Positions 1 through 8,506 of a stretch of 64,000 nt of DNA are shown here, in pieces. Each line of letters starts with the position of its first letter. The stretch's first letter is position 1. The translations under genes and the position numbers were made by a program. The notes beneath the pieces were generated by a model. That model had not been told where the DNA came from. It saw only the letters and a program-made list of their open reading frames with translations, and did no database searches. The stretch is from Spirochaetota bacterium (GTDB lineage: Bacteria; Spirochaetota; Brevinematia; Brevinematales; Brevinemataceae): positions 1 to 64,000 of the forward strand of contig JAGUQW010000002.1 in assembly GCA_030154445.1 (NCBI GenBank), given 5' to 3'.

Positions 1-1
1 A

Positions 2-58
2 TACTCTTTAGGGGGGAAAGTAGGTACTACCAGATTTTTATTTTTTTTATTTATTTGA
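2..58 (+). CDS. Possible 3' end of an upstream gene (partial)
   Basis: The first bases read open in one frame and end at a TGA. The last visible residues are YSLGGKVGTTRFLFFLFI, a hydrophobic end that would suit a membrane protein. A terminator-like hairpin follows about 55 bases later, consistent with a gene ending here. The stretch is too short to recognise a family, and chance openness cannot be excluded. Confidence 0.25.
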   Translation, partial: YSLGGKVGTTRFLFFLFI

Positions 59-113
59 TATGTGAATATTGGAATATATAAAAAAAATAAAAATTTATAA
101 CTTATATGATATG

Positions 114-141
114 AAAAACCACCTGTATAAGGTGGTTTTTT
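114..141 (+). terminator. Rho-independent terminator of the upstream gene
   Basis: An 11-bp perfect stem (AAAAACCACCT with AGGTGGTTTTT) closes a GTATA loop and runs into T residues. It separates the gene entering from the left edge from the abgT promoter. Confidence 0.8.
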
Positions 142-156
142 GTTCTTTAAATAATA

Positions 157-185
157 TTGTGATTTACAAAAATTTACTATATAAT
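157..185 (+). promoter_or_regulatory. Sigma-70-type promoter for abgT-pepT
   Basis: A -35 box TTGTGA (157-162) and a perfect -10 box TATAAT (180-185) are separated by 17 bp. They lie between the upstream terminator and the GGAGGGG ribosome-binding site of abgT. Confidence 0.65.
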
Positions 186-251
186 ATACTTTGAAAGTAT
201 TGAGTTTTATGTTATATATGTCTTTATCTGTAACATAAAAGGAGGGGATAA

Positions 252-1793
252 ATGATAGCTAAAAAAAACAATTCTTTTTTAGCAAAAATTGAATTAGTGG
301 GAAATAAATTACCAGATATTTCTATGCTTTTTTTATATGCTTTAATTTTTATTTGGGGATTGAGTTTTGTACTGTCTTTTGTTAATTTTGATTATTTTCA
401 TCCTACAACAAAAGAACAAATTATAATAATTAATATGCTTGCGCCCAAAGAGTTATTATTATTATTAACTAATATGGTAAAAAATTATGCTCTTTTTCCA
501 CCTTTGGCAATGACAGTTATAGTTACAATTGGAGTAGGAATAGCTGAAGGTAGTGGATTTTTAACAACGGCTGTAAAGAAAGGTATGTGTATTACTTCTA
601 AAAAATGGATAACACCTACTGTTGCTTTTGTTTCTATATTAAGTAATCTTATTTCTGATTCTGCATATGTTATTTTAATGCCTTTAGCTTCGTTAATTTT
701 TTATTTAGCTGGAAAACATCCTTTAGCAGGAATTGCAACAAGTTTTGCAGCTTTAGCAGGGGGTTTTTCAGCGAGCTATATCCCATCACCAATGGATCCT
801 ATTATGCAAGGATTTACTCAAAGTGCTGTTAATTTATTAGATAAATCTTATACAATAAATGTGTTATGTAATTATTTTTTTAGTGTTACTTCTACATTTG
901 CTGTAATTGGTGTTGTTTGGTTTATTACAGATAAAATTGTAGAGCCTAAATTATTTGCTACTATGCCTATTGAGTTAAGTAAAGAAGATCAAATAGAGTT
1001 AGAATCACATAATATTATTTCAGATCTTGAGACCAAAGCTTTTAAAATAACAATAATAGTAATAGGTATTTTAGCTACTTTATTGTTCTTTGCTTTGTTT
1101 CCAGAAAATTCTATTTTTAGAGCAGTAGATGGGAGTTTAACTTCTAGTAAAGCTCCTATTATGCAAAGTATCGTACCTATTATCTTTTTGTTTTTTGCTA
1201 TTCCTGGATTGGTTTTTGGTAGTATTATGGGAATTTTTAAAACATCCAAAGATGTTTCCAAATCAATGGTTAAAACAATAATGACTTTATCTGGATTTTT
1301 TGTATTTTCATTCTTTTGTTCTCAGTTCTTGTATGTTTTTGGAAAATCTAATATAGGGACGCTAATTGCTATTTCTGGTGCAGAATTATTAAAATCTTTA
1401 AATATGCCTCCTCAAATAACTATTGTTGGACTTATTTCTTTAACATCTATATTAAATTTGATTATTACTTCAGCCTCTTCAAAATGGGCAATTTTAGCAC
1501 CTATATTTGTACCTATGTTGATGGGGGTTAATATTGCTCCCGAATTAACACAAGCTGCTTTTCGTCTTAGTGATGCTGCTGTAAATGTATCTACCCCTAT
1601 GTTTGCGTTTTATCCTTTGATTATTTCTTATTGTCAGAAATATTGTAAGCAAACAGGGGTGGGCACACTGTGTTCTATGATGATTCCTTATACAATAGGA
1701 CTTCTTATTGTATTAACATCAATGTTGTTTCTTTTTTGGGGCTTAGGAATACCTCTAGGTATAGATAGCAATTATATTTATGTGCCTAAATAG
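252..1793 (+). CDS. abgT: AbgT-family transporter
   Basis: Polytopic inner-membrane protein of 513 residues, the usual AbgT length, with about a dozen hydrophobic segments. The family was founded on the p-aminobenzoyl-glutamate importer of Escherichia coli; other members export sulfonamides or are thought to move dipeptides. Family-like sequence is seen in the segment around residues 125-195 (ISDSAYVILMP, GGFSASYIPSPMDPI) and in the C-terminal half (SASSKWAILAPIFVPM). The ATG follows a GGAGGGG site. Peptidase T starts 9 bases after the stop, with its ribosome-binding site spanning the stop codon, so the two are co-transcribed. This context favours uptake of a peptide or glutamyl conjugate that is then cleaved, which is inference. 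Family assignment is firm, substrate is not. Confidence 0.9.
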   Translation: MIAKKNNSFLAKIELVGNKLPDISMLFLYALIFIWGLSFVLSFVNFDYFHPTTKEQIIIINMLAPKELLLLLTNMVKNYALFPPLAMTVIVTIGVGIAEGSGFLTTAVKKGMCITSKKWITPTVAFVSILSNLISDSAYVILMPLASLIFYLAGKHPLAGIATSFAALAGGFSASYIPSPMDPIMQGFTQSAVNLLDKSYTINVLCNYFFSVTSTFAVIGVVWFITDKIVEPKLFATMPIELSKEDQIELESHNIISDLETKAFKITIIVIGILATLLFFALFPENSIFRAVDGSLTSSKAPIMQSIVPIIFLFFAIPGLVFGSIMGIFKTSKDVSKSMVKTIMTLSGFFVFSFFCSQFLYVFGKSNIGTLIAISGAELLKSLNMPPQITIVGLISLTSILNLIITSASSKWAILAPIFVPMLMGVNIAPELTQAAFRLSDAAVNVSTPMFAFYPLIISYCQKYCKQTGVGTLCSMMIPYTIGLLIVLTSMLFLFWGLGIPLGIDSNYIYVPK

Positions 1794-1802
1794 GAGTAAT
1801 AT

Positions 1803-3038
1803 ATGAATAAGAAATATACAGATTTATTACAAAGTAATTTTTTTAGATATCTTAGTATTTCTAGTCAATCATTAGCATCTAATACAACACTTCCTAGTAG
1901 TGAAGGACAAAGAAAATTAGCTGAATTATTAGTAAAAGAATTAAAAAACTTAGGATTGAGTGATATTTGTATCGATGAATACGCTATTGTTACAGCTGTT
2001 TTGAAAGGGGATAAATCTCAAGTTCCTAAAATAGGATATATAGCACATTTAGATACGGTAGATGTGAATTTGAGTCCAGATATCTCCCCTCAAATTATTA
2101 ATTTCAAAGGGGAAGCTTTGGTTTTAAATAAAGAAAAAAATATTATTTTAGATCCTAAAAATCATCCAGAATTAAATAAATATAAAAATGAAAATATTAT
2201 TTTTAGTGATGGCACTAGTGTCTTAGGTGCTGATAACAAAGCCGCTATTTCAGTTATTATGACTAGTTTATATTATCTTATTGATAACAAAATTTCTCAT
2301 GGTGATCTATATGTTGCATTTGTTCCTGATGAAGAAATAGGTCTACGTGGTGCGAAAAAATTAGATTTGTCTCGTTTTCCTGTAGATTTTGCTTATACTA
2401 TTGATTGTTGTGAAATAGGTGAAGTGGTTTTTGAGAATTTTAATGCAGGATCTGTAAATATTCAAATACAAGGTATTGCTGCACATCCTATGTCTGCAAA
2501 AGGTGTATTAATAAATCCTTTATTAATAGCAGTAGATATTATTAACAAATTTGATAGAAACGAGACACCTGAATGTACAGAAAATAAAGAAGGATATATT
2601 TGGCAAACAGACTTGGTGTCTAATGCAACTAATGCAACTCTTAATATGGCAATTAGAGATTTTGATAAAACATCTTTTGAACAGAAAAAATTATATATCC
2701 AGTCTGTTATAGAAAAAACAAAAAAAAAATATCCTAAAGCTATTATAGAATATACAATTTCTGATGTATATAGTAATATCGCTGATAGTTTAACAGAGGA
2801 TAAAAGGTCGCTTGATGTTATTTTTGATTGTATGAAAGAGTTATCTATTCCTATCAATGTGCTACCAATGAGAGGTGGAACGGATGGAGCAGTATTATCT
2901 GCTAAAAACATTCCTACTCCTAATTATTTTACAGGAGCGCATAATTTTCATTCTAATTTTGAATTTTTGCCAATCACTTCTTTTGAGAAATCATTAGCAT
3001 TAACAATTGCTATTATTCAAAAAGTATCTACTTTATAA
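1803..3038 (+). CDS. pepT: Peptidase T (tripeptide aminopeptidase, M20B)
   Basis: Cytoplasmic di-zinc aminopeptidase that removes the N-terminal residue of tripeptides. At 411 residues it matches the family. The metal-site sequence is complete: His82 and Asp84 in AHLDTVD, Asp144 in LGADNKAA, the catalytic Glu177 and Glu178 in PDEEIG, Asp201 in TIDCCE, and His380 in AHNFHSNFEF. The dimerisation/lid domain lies at about residues 210-320. It is the second gene of a two-gene operon behind the AbgT-type transporter, suggesting that imported small peptides are its substrates. No terminator hairpin is obvious just after the stop. Confidence 0.95.
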   Translation: MNKKYTDLLQSNFFRYLSISSQSLASNTTLPSSEGQRKLAELLVKELKNLGLSDICIDEYAIVTAVLKGDKSQVPKIGYIAHLDTVDVNLSPDISPQIINFKGEALVLNKEKNIILDPKNHPELNKYKNENIIFSDGTSVLGADNKAAISVIMTSLYYLIDNKISHGDLYVAFVPDEEIGLRGAKKLDLSRFPVDFAYTIDCCEIGEVVFENFNAGSVNIQIQGIAAHPMSAKGVLINPLLIAVDIINKFDRNETPECTENKEGYIWQTDLVSNATNATLNMAIRDFDKTSFEQKKLYIQSVIEKTKKKYPKAIIEYTISDVYSNIADSLTEDKRSLDVIFDCMKELSIPINVLPMRGGTDGAVLSAKNIPTPNYFTGAHNFHSNFEFLPITSFEKSLALTIAIIQKVSTL

Positions 3039-3119
3039 TCAACTCTAAATAAATTATTTAAATATGAATATTGACTATTTATTTATTATGACTATATTTA
3101 TTAATAGAAGGAGTTGTTA

Positions 3120-3662
3120 ATGAATTTAATCAAATATAGTTTATTGGTAATTTTATTTTTGTCTTTATCGTCTAAAAATGTGTTTGCATACGATACTCAC
3201 CATGCTCCCAAAATATATGGAGTCCTTGGCACAGGTACAGTTTTATTTACTGGTGGGATAGGTTTTTCTTATACAGCTGAAATTACAGTTAATCCTGAAG
3301 ATAAAATTTTTCAAGCTGTTACTACAGATATGCAATTTTTAGGAATTTTAGAACCGTCTGCTTTTGAATATAATGTGTTAAGTACTTATGGAGTGGGTTA
3401 TAAATTTGAAAAAGGTCACAAATTAATAATTGATGTATTCGGAATAGGATTAAATTTGCGATCTAGTCCCTATATTACTGATACAGGTCAAAATATTTCT
3501 TATATTCCTCCTGCAGGATTTGTTTTTAATTTTCCAGGATTTCAATTTATTCATAAAAATAATTTTTATGCTGCATGGAGAAACAATTTTACTATCGGCG
3601 ATTTTATGGAATTTAAATCTTATTTTGCCATAGGTTTTGATTTTAGCAAAATATTTGAATAA
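3120..3662 (+). CDS. Exported beta-rich protein, possible small outer-membrane barrel
   Basis: Not a family I recognise. The 180-residue product starts with a clear signal peptide (about residues 1-23, cleavage near VFAYD). The rest is alternating hydrophobic/polar sequence rich in Gly, Phe and Tyr (GVLGTGTVLFTGGIGFSYTA, YGVGYKF, FAIGFDF), as in small outer-membrane barrels. An ATG at 3120 was preferred to an in-frame TTG six bases earlier, because AAGGAG at about 3107-3112 is correctly spaced only for the ATG. The tpx promoter lies just past its stop. Confidence 0.7.
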   Translation: MNLIKYSLLVILFLSLSSKNVFAYDTHHAPKIYGVLGTGTVLFTGGIGFSYTAEITVNPEDKIFQAVTTDMQFLGILEPSAFEYNVLSTYGVGYKFEKGHKLIIDVFGIGLNLRSSPYITDTGQNISYIPPAGFVFNFPGFQFIHKNNFYAAWRNNFTIGDFMEFKSYFAIGFDFSKIFE

Positions 3663-3667
3663 TTGTA

Positions 3668-3696
3668 TTGAATCTTATCACAAATTGTGCTATAAT
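3668..3696 (+). promoter_or_regulatory. Extended -10 promoter for tpx
   Basis: TTGAAT (3668-3673), a 17-bp spacer and TATAAT (3691-3696), with TGC directly before the -10 box (extended -10). It begins six bases after the stop of the preceding gene, so tpx has its own promoter. Confidence 0.75.
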
Positions 3697-3723
3697 TACA
3701 TACAATTAAAACAAGGGGTTTAT

Positions 3724-4221
3724 ATGTTAAACATCACTTTTGCAGGCGGTCCTTTGACTGTACCTGGAACACAATTACAAGTAGGGGATAAAGCACCCAA
3801 TTTTAGTGTTACAAAAAATGATTTGTCATCTATTTCATTAAGTGATCTTAGTGGTGTAAAATTACTTTCTATAGCACCATCTTTAGATACAGGGGTTTGT
3901 CAAATACAAACAAAAAAATTTAATAAAGAAGTTACTTCATTAAATGGAGTAAGTTTGATGACTATTTCTTTGGATTTACCATTTGCTCAAGCTAGATGGT
4001 GTGGTACAGAAGGATTAGAAAACTCTCTAACAGTATCTGATTATCAAAATAGAGATTTTGGTACTAAATATGCTCTTTTAATTGAAGAATTGAAATTATT
4101 AACTAGAGCTGTATTAGTTTTAGACAAAGATAACAATGTTAAATATGTTGAATATTTAAAAGAAATTACAGATGAACCAAATTATGCTGCTGCCGTAGCT
4201 GCTGTTAAATCATTAATCTAA
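3724..4221 (+). CDS. tpx: Thiol peroxidase (Tpx, atypical 2-Cys peroxiredoxin)
   Basis: Thioredoxin-dependent peroxidase of 165 residues that reduces alkyl hydroperoxides and H2O2. The peroxidatic Cys59 is in SLDTGVCQIQT and the resolving Cys93 in LPFAQARWCGTEG; both motifs are characteristic of Tpx. The reading frame stays open further upstream, but the ATG at 3724 gives the canonical Tpx N-terminus and follows AAGGGG at 3713-3718; an earlier start would overlap the promoter. The gene appears monocistronic, with its own promoter and terminator. In a fermentative or microaerophilic spirochaete it would serve peroxide defence. Confidence 0.96.
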   Translation: MLNITFAGGPLTVPGTQLQVGDKAPNFSVTKNDLSSISLSDLSGVKLLSIAPSLDTGVCQIQTKKFNKEVTSLNGVSLMTISLDLPFAQARWCGTEGLENSLTVSDYQNRDFGTKYALLIEELKLLTRAVLVLDKDNNVKYVEYLKEITDEPNYAAAVAAVKSLI

Positions 4222-4230
4222 AATAATAAA

Positions 4231-4282
4231 AGACTAAAAAAAGACTAAAAAAAGACATTGTATTATACAATGTCTTTTTTTT
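4231..4282. terminator. Bidirectional terminator with duplicated A-tract
   Basis: Stem GACATTGTA (4254-4262) with TACAATGTC (4266-4274), flanked by A6 on the left and T8 on the right, so it can serve tpx (+) and the convergent gene (-). An 11-bp unit AGACTAAAAAA is tandemly repeated just before it (4231-4252, continuing as AGAC), probably a slippage product. Confidence 0.85.
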
Positions 4283-4304
4283 ATTAATATATAGTTTGTT
4301 ATTA

Positions 4305-5852
4305 TTAATATCTAAAAGAATAATCAATACCAAGAAAAATAAACGGTGTAGTACCAATAGTATGAACATCATCAATAAAAGTTGACCCTACCCGACCATT
4401 TATTTTGATTAATACACCCCAATACATATTAGGTAACATATGATATTTTAGATTTATATCAATAACACTAAAATCAGGACCTAGAATATCATTAAATGTG
4501 ATTGTATACAGTGATCTTAATGTCCATTGAACAGAGAAGGATAGTTGTTTTAAAAGTACATTTCCGAGTGTGAATGATGCTGAAATCCAAAGATCTTCTT
4601 GTGAAAAATCTCCATAAAATTCTAATTGGAATAAGATAGCCTTTTCTACATTTTCAAATCCTATAGAACTTGTAAAATAAGTAAGATTAGGAGAAATTGT
4701 CATCAATTTGTTTTCTCGAAGGATACCGTCTTGATTTATATAAGGTCTATCAAGATAATAAAATATATTTACCCAACGAGGTTGCCAGTAATTGGATGCC
4801 TTAGATATTTCAAATTTAATGGGTAGTTTTTCAAGGAAAGTCATAATCAAACCACCTGAAATTCCACTTCCTGTCTTGATAGTAAAGAGATCTGTTTTAG
4901 CTCCAATAATTTGGGTATAATCTCCATATATCATCATTTTGAATATATTATTTTTACTAGTATATAGAGGAATATCGATTCCTATTTCAAACATAGAAAA
5001 TACAGGCGAATTTTTGTTAGGTGAAAATTCATACAGTGCAGAAGAGTATCCTTGAAAAGGATCTAAGTCCATTCCATAAATAGCATAAATTTTGAGATCT
5101 TTATAAGTTTGAAGTTTAGGATTTTTTAATCCTTGTAAAGGTTTTATAAAAATTTCTGCAGACATAAGATCAGGTTGTGCTATATTAGCTATTAAATAAC
5201 TAATACCGAAATAAGAAATATCTAAACTAAATTTTAAGGTTTTGAAGGGTTCATAAGGAGCATAGAGATTAGGATTGTAATCATAAAAAAATCGCCCATG
5301 ACCTTGAAATAGCTGCTCACCTTTGTAAATAGATGCTTGAATATGTCTGAAAATATGATTGGTTTTGGAGTAATATAGATCAACTTCTACTTTGGATATT
5401 AGTGCTGGGGTTGATGTCCACATTCTTGAAATAAAAGCACTATTCCAATCAAAACGAAGTGGTATTTCATATGCTATAAAAAAATATCCTATTTTCATGT
5501 AGGGAGATAAATAAATATCTGTATAAGGTAGTTTATCAAATTGTCCGTATTGAGCAGCAAAGGTAAGCCCAATATTAAATATAGACGAAGGACCAATAAC
5601 AGCATTAGTTTGACTTAGCAAACTTTCTCTATCTCGAGATGGTGGTAACACAACTGTTGGTGTTAATGTTCGTGGCATATATAATTGAGCATCTGGATTA
5701 AGGTTTTGCTCAGTTGGTGGTTTATATCCATCTCCAGATTCAATAATAGACTGACCAATAATTGGAGATATAGGAGCATCTTGAGCGTATATATTAGATA
5801 GGGATAAGTAAAATAATGAGTATATAAGATAAAAAATAAGTTTGTTGTTCAA
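4305..5852 (-). CDS. Predicted outer-membrane or surface protein
   Basis: Unrecognised 515-residue exported protein. It has a signal peptide (about residues 1-23, ending NIYAQDAP), a Pro/Ser-rich stretch to about residue 75, then a long beta-rich region with many aromatic, alternating segments. It ends FLGIDYSFRY, with an aromatic C-terminal residue as in many outer-membrane barrels. No enzymatic motif is visible. It is transcribed alone between a bidirectional terminator and a divergent promoter region. A porin-like or surface role is inference from composition and the C-terminus. Confidence 0.7.
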   Translation of the reverse strand: MNNKLIFYLIYSLFYLSLSNIYAQDAPISPIIGQSIIESGDGYKPPTEQNLNPDAQLYMPRTLTPTVVLPPSRDRESLLSQTNAVIGPSSIFNIGLTFAAQYGQFDKLPYTDIYLSPYMKIGYFFIAYEIPLRFDWNSAFISRMWTSTPALISKVEVDLYYSKTNHIFRHIQASIYKGEQLFQGHGRFFYDYNPNLYAPYEPFKTLKFSLDISYFGISYLIANIAQPDLMSAEIFIKPLQGLKNPKLQTYKDLKIYAIYGMDLDPFQGYSSALYEFSPNKNSPVFSMFEIGIDIPLYTSKNNIFKMMIYGDYTQIIGAKTDLFTIKTGSGISGGLIMTFLEKLPIKFEISKASNYWQPRWVNIFYYLDRPYINQDGILRENKLMTISPNLTYFTSSIGFENVEKAILFQLEFYGDFSQEDLWISASFTLGNVLLKQLSFSVQWTLRSLYTITFNDILGPDFSVIDINLKYHMLPNMYWGVLIKINGRVGSTFIDDVHTIGTTPFIFLGIDYSFRY

Positions 5853-6003
5853 TATATATTCCTTAATTATTGTTATATTATTATATAGTAAATTCTAATT
5901 AAATTCAAATTTGTAAAAGATTTTATCTTGTTATTAAATCTTGATTTTTTATAGAAATTAAAGTAATATAATAGAGATAATATCTTTAATAAAAGGAAAA
6001 AAT

Positions 6004-6735
6004 ATGATAAATACTTCTAGTCAAAAACAAACTTTTTTAATTATTGGATTAGGTGTTTTTGGATTTCAAATAGTTCAAAATCTAGCACAGTCTGAATCTG
6101 AAGTGATAGCAGTTGATAGTGATTTGGCTATGATTCAAAAAATGAAAGAACTTCCTGTTTTCCCTTTTCAATTAGATTCAACAGTTGAAGAAGCTTGGAA
6201 GGAACTTGATATTGCTTCTGTAGATTGTGTTATTGTTTGTATTGGTGAAAATATGATGACCAGTGTATTAACGACATTATTAATGAAAAAATTTAAAATT
6301 CCTAGAATTATTGCTCGTGCTAATAGTGCAGAACATGCTCAAATTTTGGAATTGATTAATGTTTCAGAAATCATTAGACCAGAAATTGAAAGTGCTGCAA
6401 AATTAGTTGGAACTTTAGTTGGTGGGTCTGGATTTGTATTATCTTATGAGCGAATTTGGAAAGATCATGCAATAATTGAAGTGCAAGTCAACAAACAGAT
6501 TGCTGGTAAAACTTTAGTTAATTTGGATTTACGAAATAAATATAAAGTTAATGTGATAGCGGTTAAACATCCTATTGTTAGAGTAAATGGTGAGTTTCAA
6601 AATAGTCATGAATATGAAATTGATGAAGTTCCTAACCCTCATGTGGAATTAGTAGTAGGTGATATTTTAATCATTCTAGGTAAATTATCAGATATTAAAG
6701 GCTTACAAGAATCTCCAATAGGCAGAATGCGATAA
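6004..6735 (+). CDS. ktrA: TrkA/KtrA-type potassium uptake regulatory subunit
   Basis: Cytoplasmic RCK protein of 243 residues that gates a membrane K+ channel subunit by nucleotide binding. The N-terminal RCK_N Rossmann domain (about 10-135) has the nucleotide loop GLGVFGFQIV and the acidic end of strand 2 (AVDSD). The C-terminal RCK_C domain spans about 150-235. Single-copy RCK and the length match KtrA/TrkA rather than the duplicated E. coli TrkA. No membrane partner (KtrB/TrkH) is in the window, so the exact subfamily name is uncertain. It is followed by thiL with one base between stop and start, so it heads the operon that runs to the S4 protein. Confidence 0.85.
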   Translation: MINTSSQKQTFLIIGLGVFGFQIVQNLAQSESEVIAVDSDLAMIQKMKELPVFPFQLDSTVEEAWKELDIASVDCVIVCIGENMMTSVLTTLLMKKFKIPRIIARANSAEHAQILELINVSEIIRPEIESAAKLVGTLVGGSGFVLSYERIWKDHAIIEVQVNKQIAGKTLVNLDLRNKYKVNVIAVKHPIVRVNGEFQNSHEYEIDEVPNPHVELVVGDILIILGKLSDIKGLQESPIGRMR

Positions 6736-6736
6736 T

Positions 6737-7714
6737 ATGATATCAGAAAATAATAATCTTAATTCAGAGTCTCAAATTATAGACGAGTTGCAAATACTGT
6801 TCAAATCTAGCAAAGGACGATTGGGTATAGGTGATGACGCAGCCGTGATAGAGCATAACCAACTTATTTCAACTGATGCTATGGTTGAAGGGGTTCATTT
6901 TATCCGAGGTAAAGCAACTTGGGGAGAAGTTGCTTACAAACTATTTGCTTCTAATGCTAGTGATATAGCGGCTATGGGTGGTTATGTTACGGGATATACG
7001 CTTACTTTATCCCTACCTGAATATTGGACAAATACAGACTTAAAAGATTTTATAGCAGGAATTAGACTATTTTTAACAGATCATCCAGCAGATTTATTAG
7101 GTGGTGATACGGTTAGATCTAAAGAATTTTTTGCTTCTGTAACTGTTTTTGGTCGTACTAGTGGTAGGCCTTGGTTGAGAGCTAATGCAAAAGAAGGTGA
7201 CTTTATTTATTGTACAGGAACTCTTGGTGATTCCAAACTTTGGTTGAATAGAGAACTAGGCAAAGCTAGTTTACCTCTGCAAGATCCTGAATATTTTAGA
7301 AATAGACATTACAAACCATTCCCTAGAAATAATCTTGTACCATTTTTAAAAAAATTTAATATAACATCAGCAATGGATATTAGTGATGGTCTTATTGAAG
7401 ATCTTCAAAAATTATGTAAAGCATCAAGTACTAATTTTTATATTGATGGGGATTCTATACCTATTAGTGAACAACAAGTTGGAATAGCAAATTTATTAGA
7501 ACACAAAATTTACTATCAACGAGAAGCTTTGATTGGTGGAGAAGATTATGAATTATTATTTACTAGTCCAGAATCTATTGATGAGACATCTCTAATGAAT
7601 AATACTGTTCGAATTACTAGAATTGGTCGGTTGTTATCAGCCAAAGATCATTCTTTTATTTTGCATGCAGGTCAGAGACTAAAACCAGATCAATTCAAAG
7701 GATTTCAACATTAA
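6737..7714 (+). CDS. thiL: Thiamine-monophosphate kinase
   Basis: Phosphorylates thiamine monophosphate to thiamine diphosphate with ATP, the last step of cofactor synthesis. The 325-residue protein has the ThiL signatures: GIGDDAAVI near residue 31, STDAMVEGVHF near 45, SDIAAMGG near 72, GGDTVRS near 115 and the C-terminal SDGLIEDL and GGEDYELLF segments. Its stop overlaps the start of the SprT-like gene by one base. No other thiamine genes are present, so the enzyme may act on salvaged thiamine phosphate. Confidence 0.95.
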   Translation: MISENNNLNSESQIIDELQILFKSSKGRLGIGDDAAVIEHNQLISTDAMVEGVHFIRGKATWGEVAYKLFASNASDIAAMGGYVTGYTLTLSLPEYWTNTDLKDFIAGIRLFLTDHPADLLGGDTVRSKEFFASVTVFGRTSGRPWLRANAKEGDFIYCTGTLGDSKLWLNRELGKASLPLQDPEYFRNRHYKPFPRNNLVPFLKKFNITSAMDISDGLIEDLQKLCKASSTNFYIDGDSIPISEQQVGIANLLEHKIYYQREALIGGEDYELLFTSPESIDETSLMNNTVRITRIGRLLSAKDHSFILHAGQRLKPDQFKGFQH

Positions 7715-8328
7715 TGGATAAGCTTTTAGTATTACAACAAGCACTCAATCGTGTTAATGATAGTTATTTTAATTATGAAAAATTACCTATAATAAAGCTT
7801 TCTAAAGGTCAAGATAAATCCAAAAGACGAGCAATCATATTTGGTACTTATCATGCTAAAAAAGATGAAATAAAAATTCATCCTGTATTATTACAAGAAC
7901 AGGTACAAAGCTTTGTTTTGGATTTTGTTATTTATCATGAAATGCTTCATTATCAAGATAGAGATATACTGCTTACTCGTAAAAAAGGTGAGAAGGTACA
8001 TACAAGAGAGTTCAGAAAAAGAGAGCAAAATTATCTTCATTATGAGGAATCTCAAAAAATATTAAAAAAAATTTTATATGGAAATGATATGAAAGAAGAG
8101 TCTACACAAAATTTACGATCTAATAAGGAAAATACCTCAAATAATAATACTAAAAAAAATACGAGAACTATTTTAAAAGGTGAAGCGCTAGAAAGTGCAT
8201 TAGCAGATTCTTTACAACGATTAGATCATATATTAATAAAATATAATATGAAAGAAGATAAAATCAAAGGAGCTAAGCGTGGTACCAAAAAGAAAAATGA
8301 TGAAAGCCAATTGGCTAGTAATGAGTAG
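7714..8328 (+). CDS. SprT-like zinc metalloprotein with charged tail
   Basis: The N-terminal 115 residues form a SprT/WLM-like metalloprotease domain: the zinc motif HEMLH (His75, Glu76, His79), followed by HTREFRKRE with a third probable ligand at His96. The C-terminal part (about 120-204) is rich in Lys, Asn and Glu and looks disordered or coiled. The role of bacterial SprT-like proteins is poorly defined; a housekeeping protease is inferred. The gene starts on the last base of thiL and its 3' end overlaps the next gene by 50 bases. Confidence 0.75.
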   Translation: MDKLLVLQQALNRVNDSYFNYEKLPIIKLSKGQDKSKRRAIIFGTYHAKKDEIKIHPVLLQEQVQSFVLDFVIYHEMLHYQDRDILLTRKKGEKVHTREFRKREQNYLHYEESQKILKKILYGNDMKEESTQNLRSNKENTSNNNTKKNTRTILKGEALESALADSLQRLDHILIKYNMKEDKIKGAKRGTKKKNDESQLASNE

Positions 8329-8506
8329 TGGATTATTGATTATTCTCTTAGGCTATGTTTTAGTAGCACCTATTACTAGAGATTATGAAACGCCAAAAGC
8401 TTTTTTTGCAATTTTAATATTAAATTTAGGATTGCTAGTAGTTATTTTAGGGCTTTCAGTTCCTTTTGATGCTCTTTTCAACAAATTTTCTAAAGAGGTA
8501 AAATAA
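8279..8506 (+). CDS. Small two-helix membrane protein
   Basis: A 75-residue protein with two hydrophobic segments (about 13-32 and 42-62) joined by a short polar loop (TRDYETPKA); family not recognised. The GTG start at 8279 is supported by a full AAAGGAG site (8266-8272) six bases upstream. This makes it overlap the end of the SprT-like gene by 50 bases in another frame. Downstream ATGs would shorten it but lack such a site. Its stop directly abuts the argS start, so it is probably co-translated with both neighbours. Confidence 0.65.
   Translation: MVPKRKMMKANWLVMSSGLLIILLGYVLVAPITRDYETPKAFFAILILNLGLLVVILGLSVPFDALFNKFSKEVK

Noticed and set aside
2462-2911. 149-codon minus-strand frame within pepT
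   Set aside because: Long but antisense to a gene with all catalytic residues in place; no start signal or promoter.
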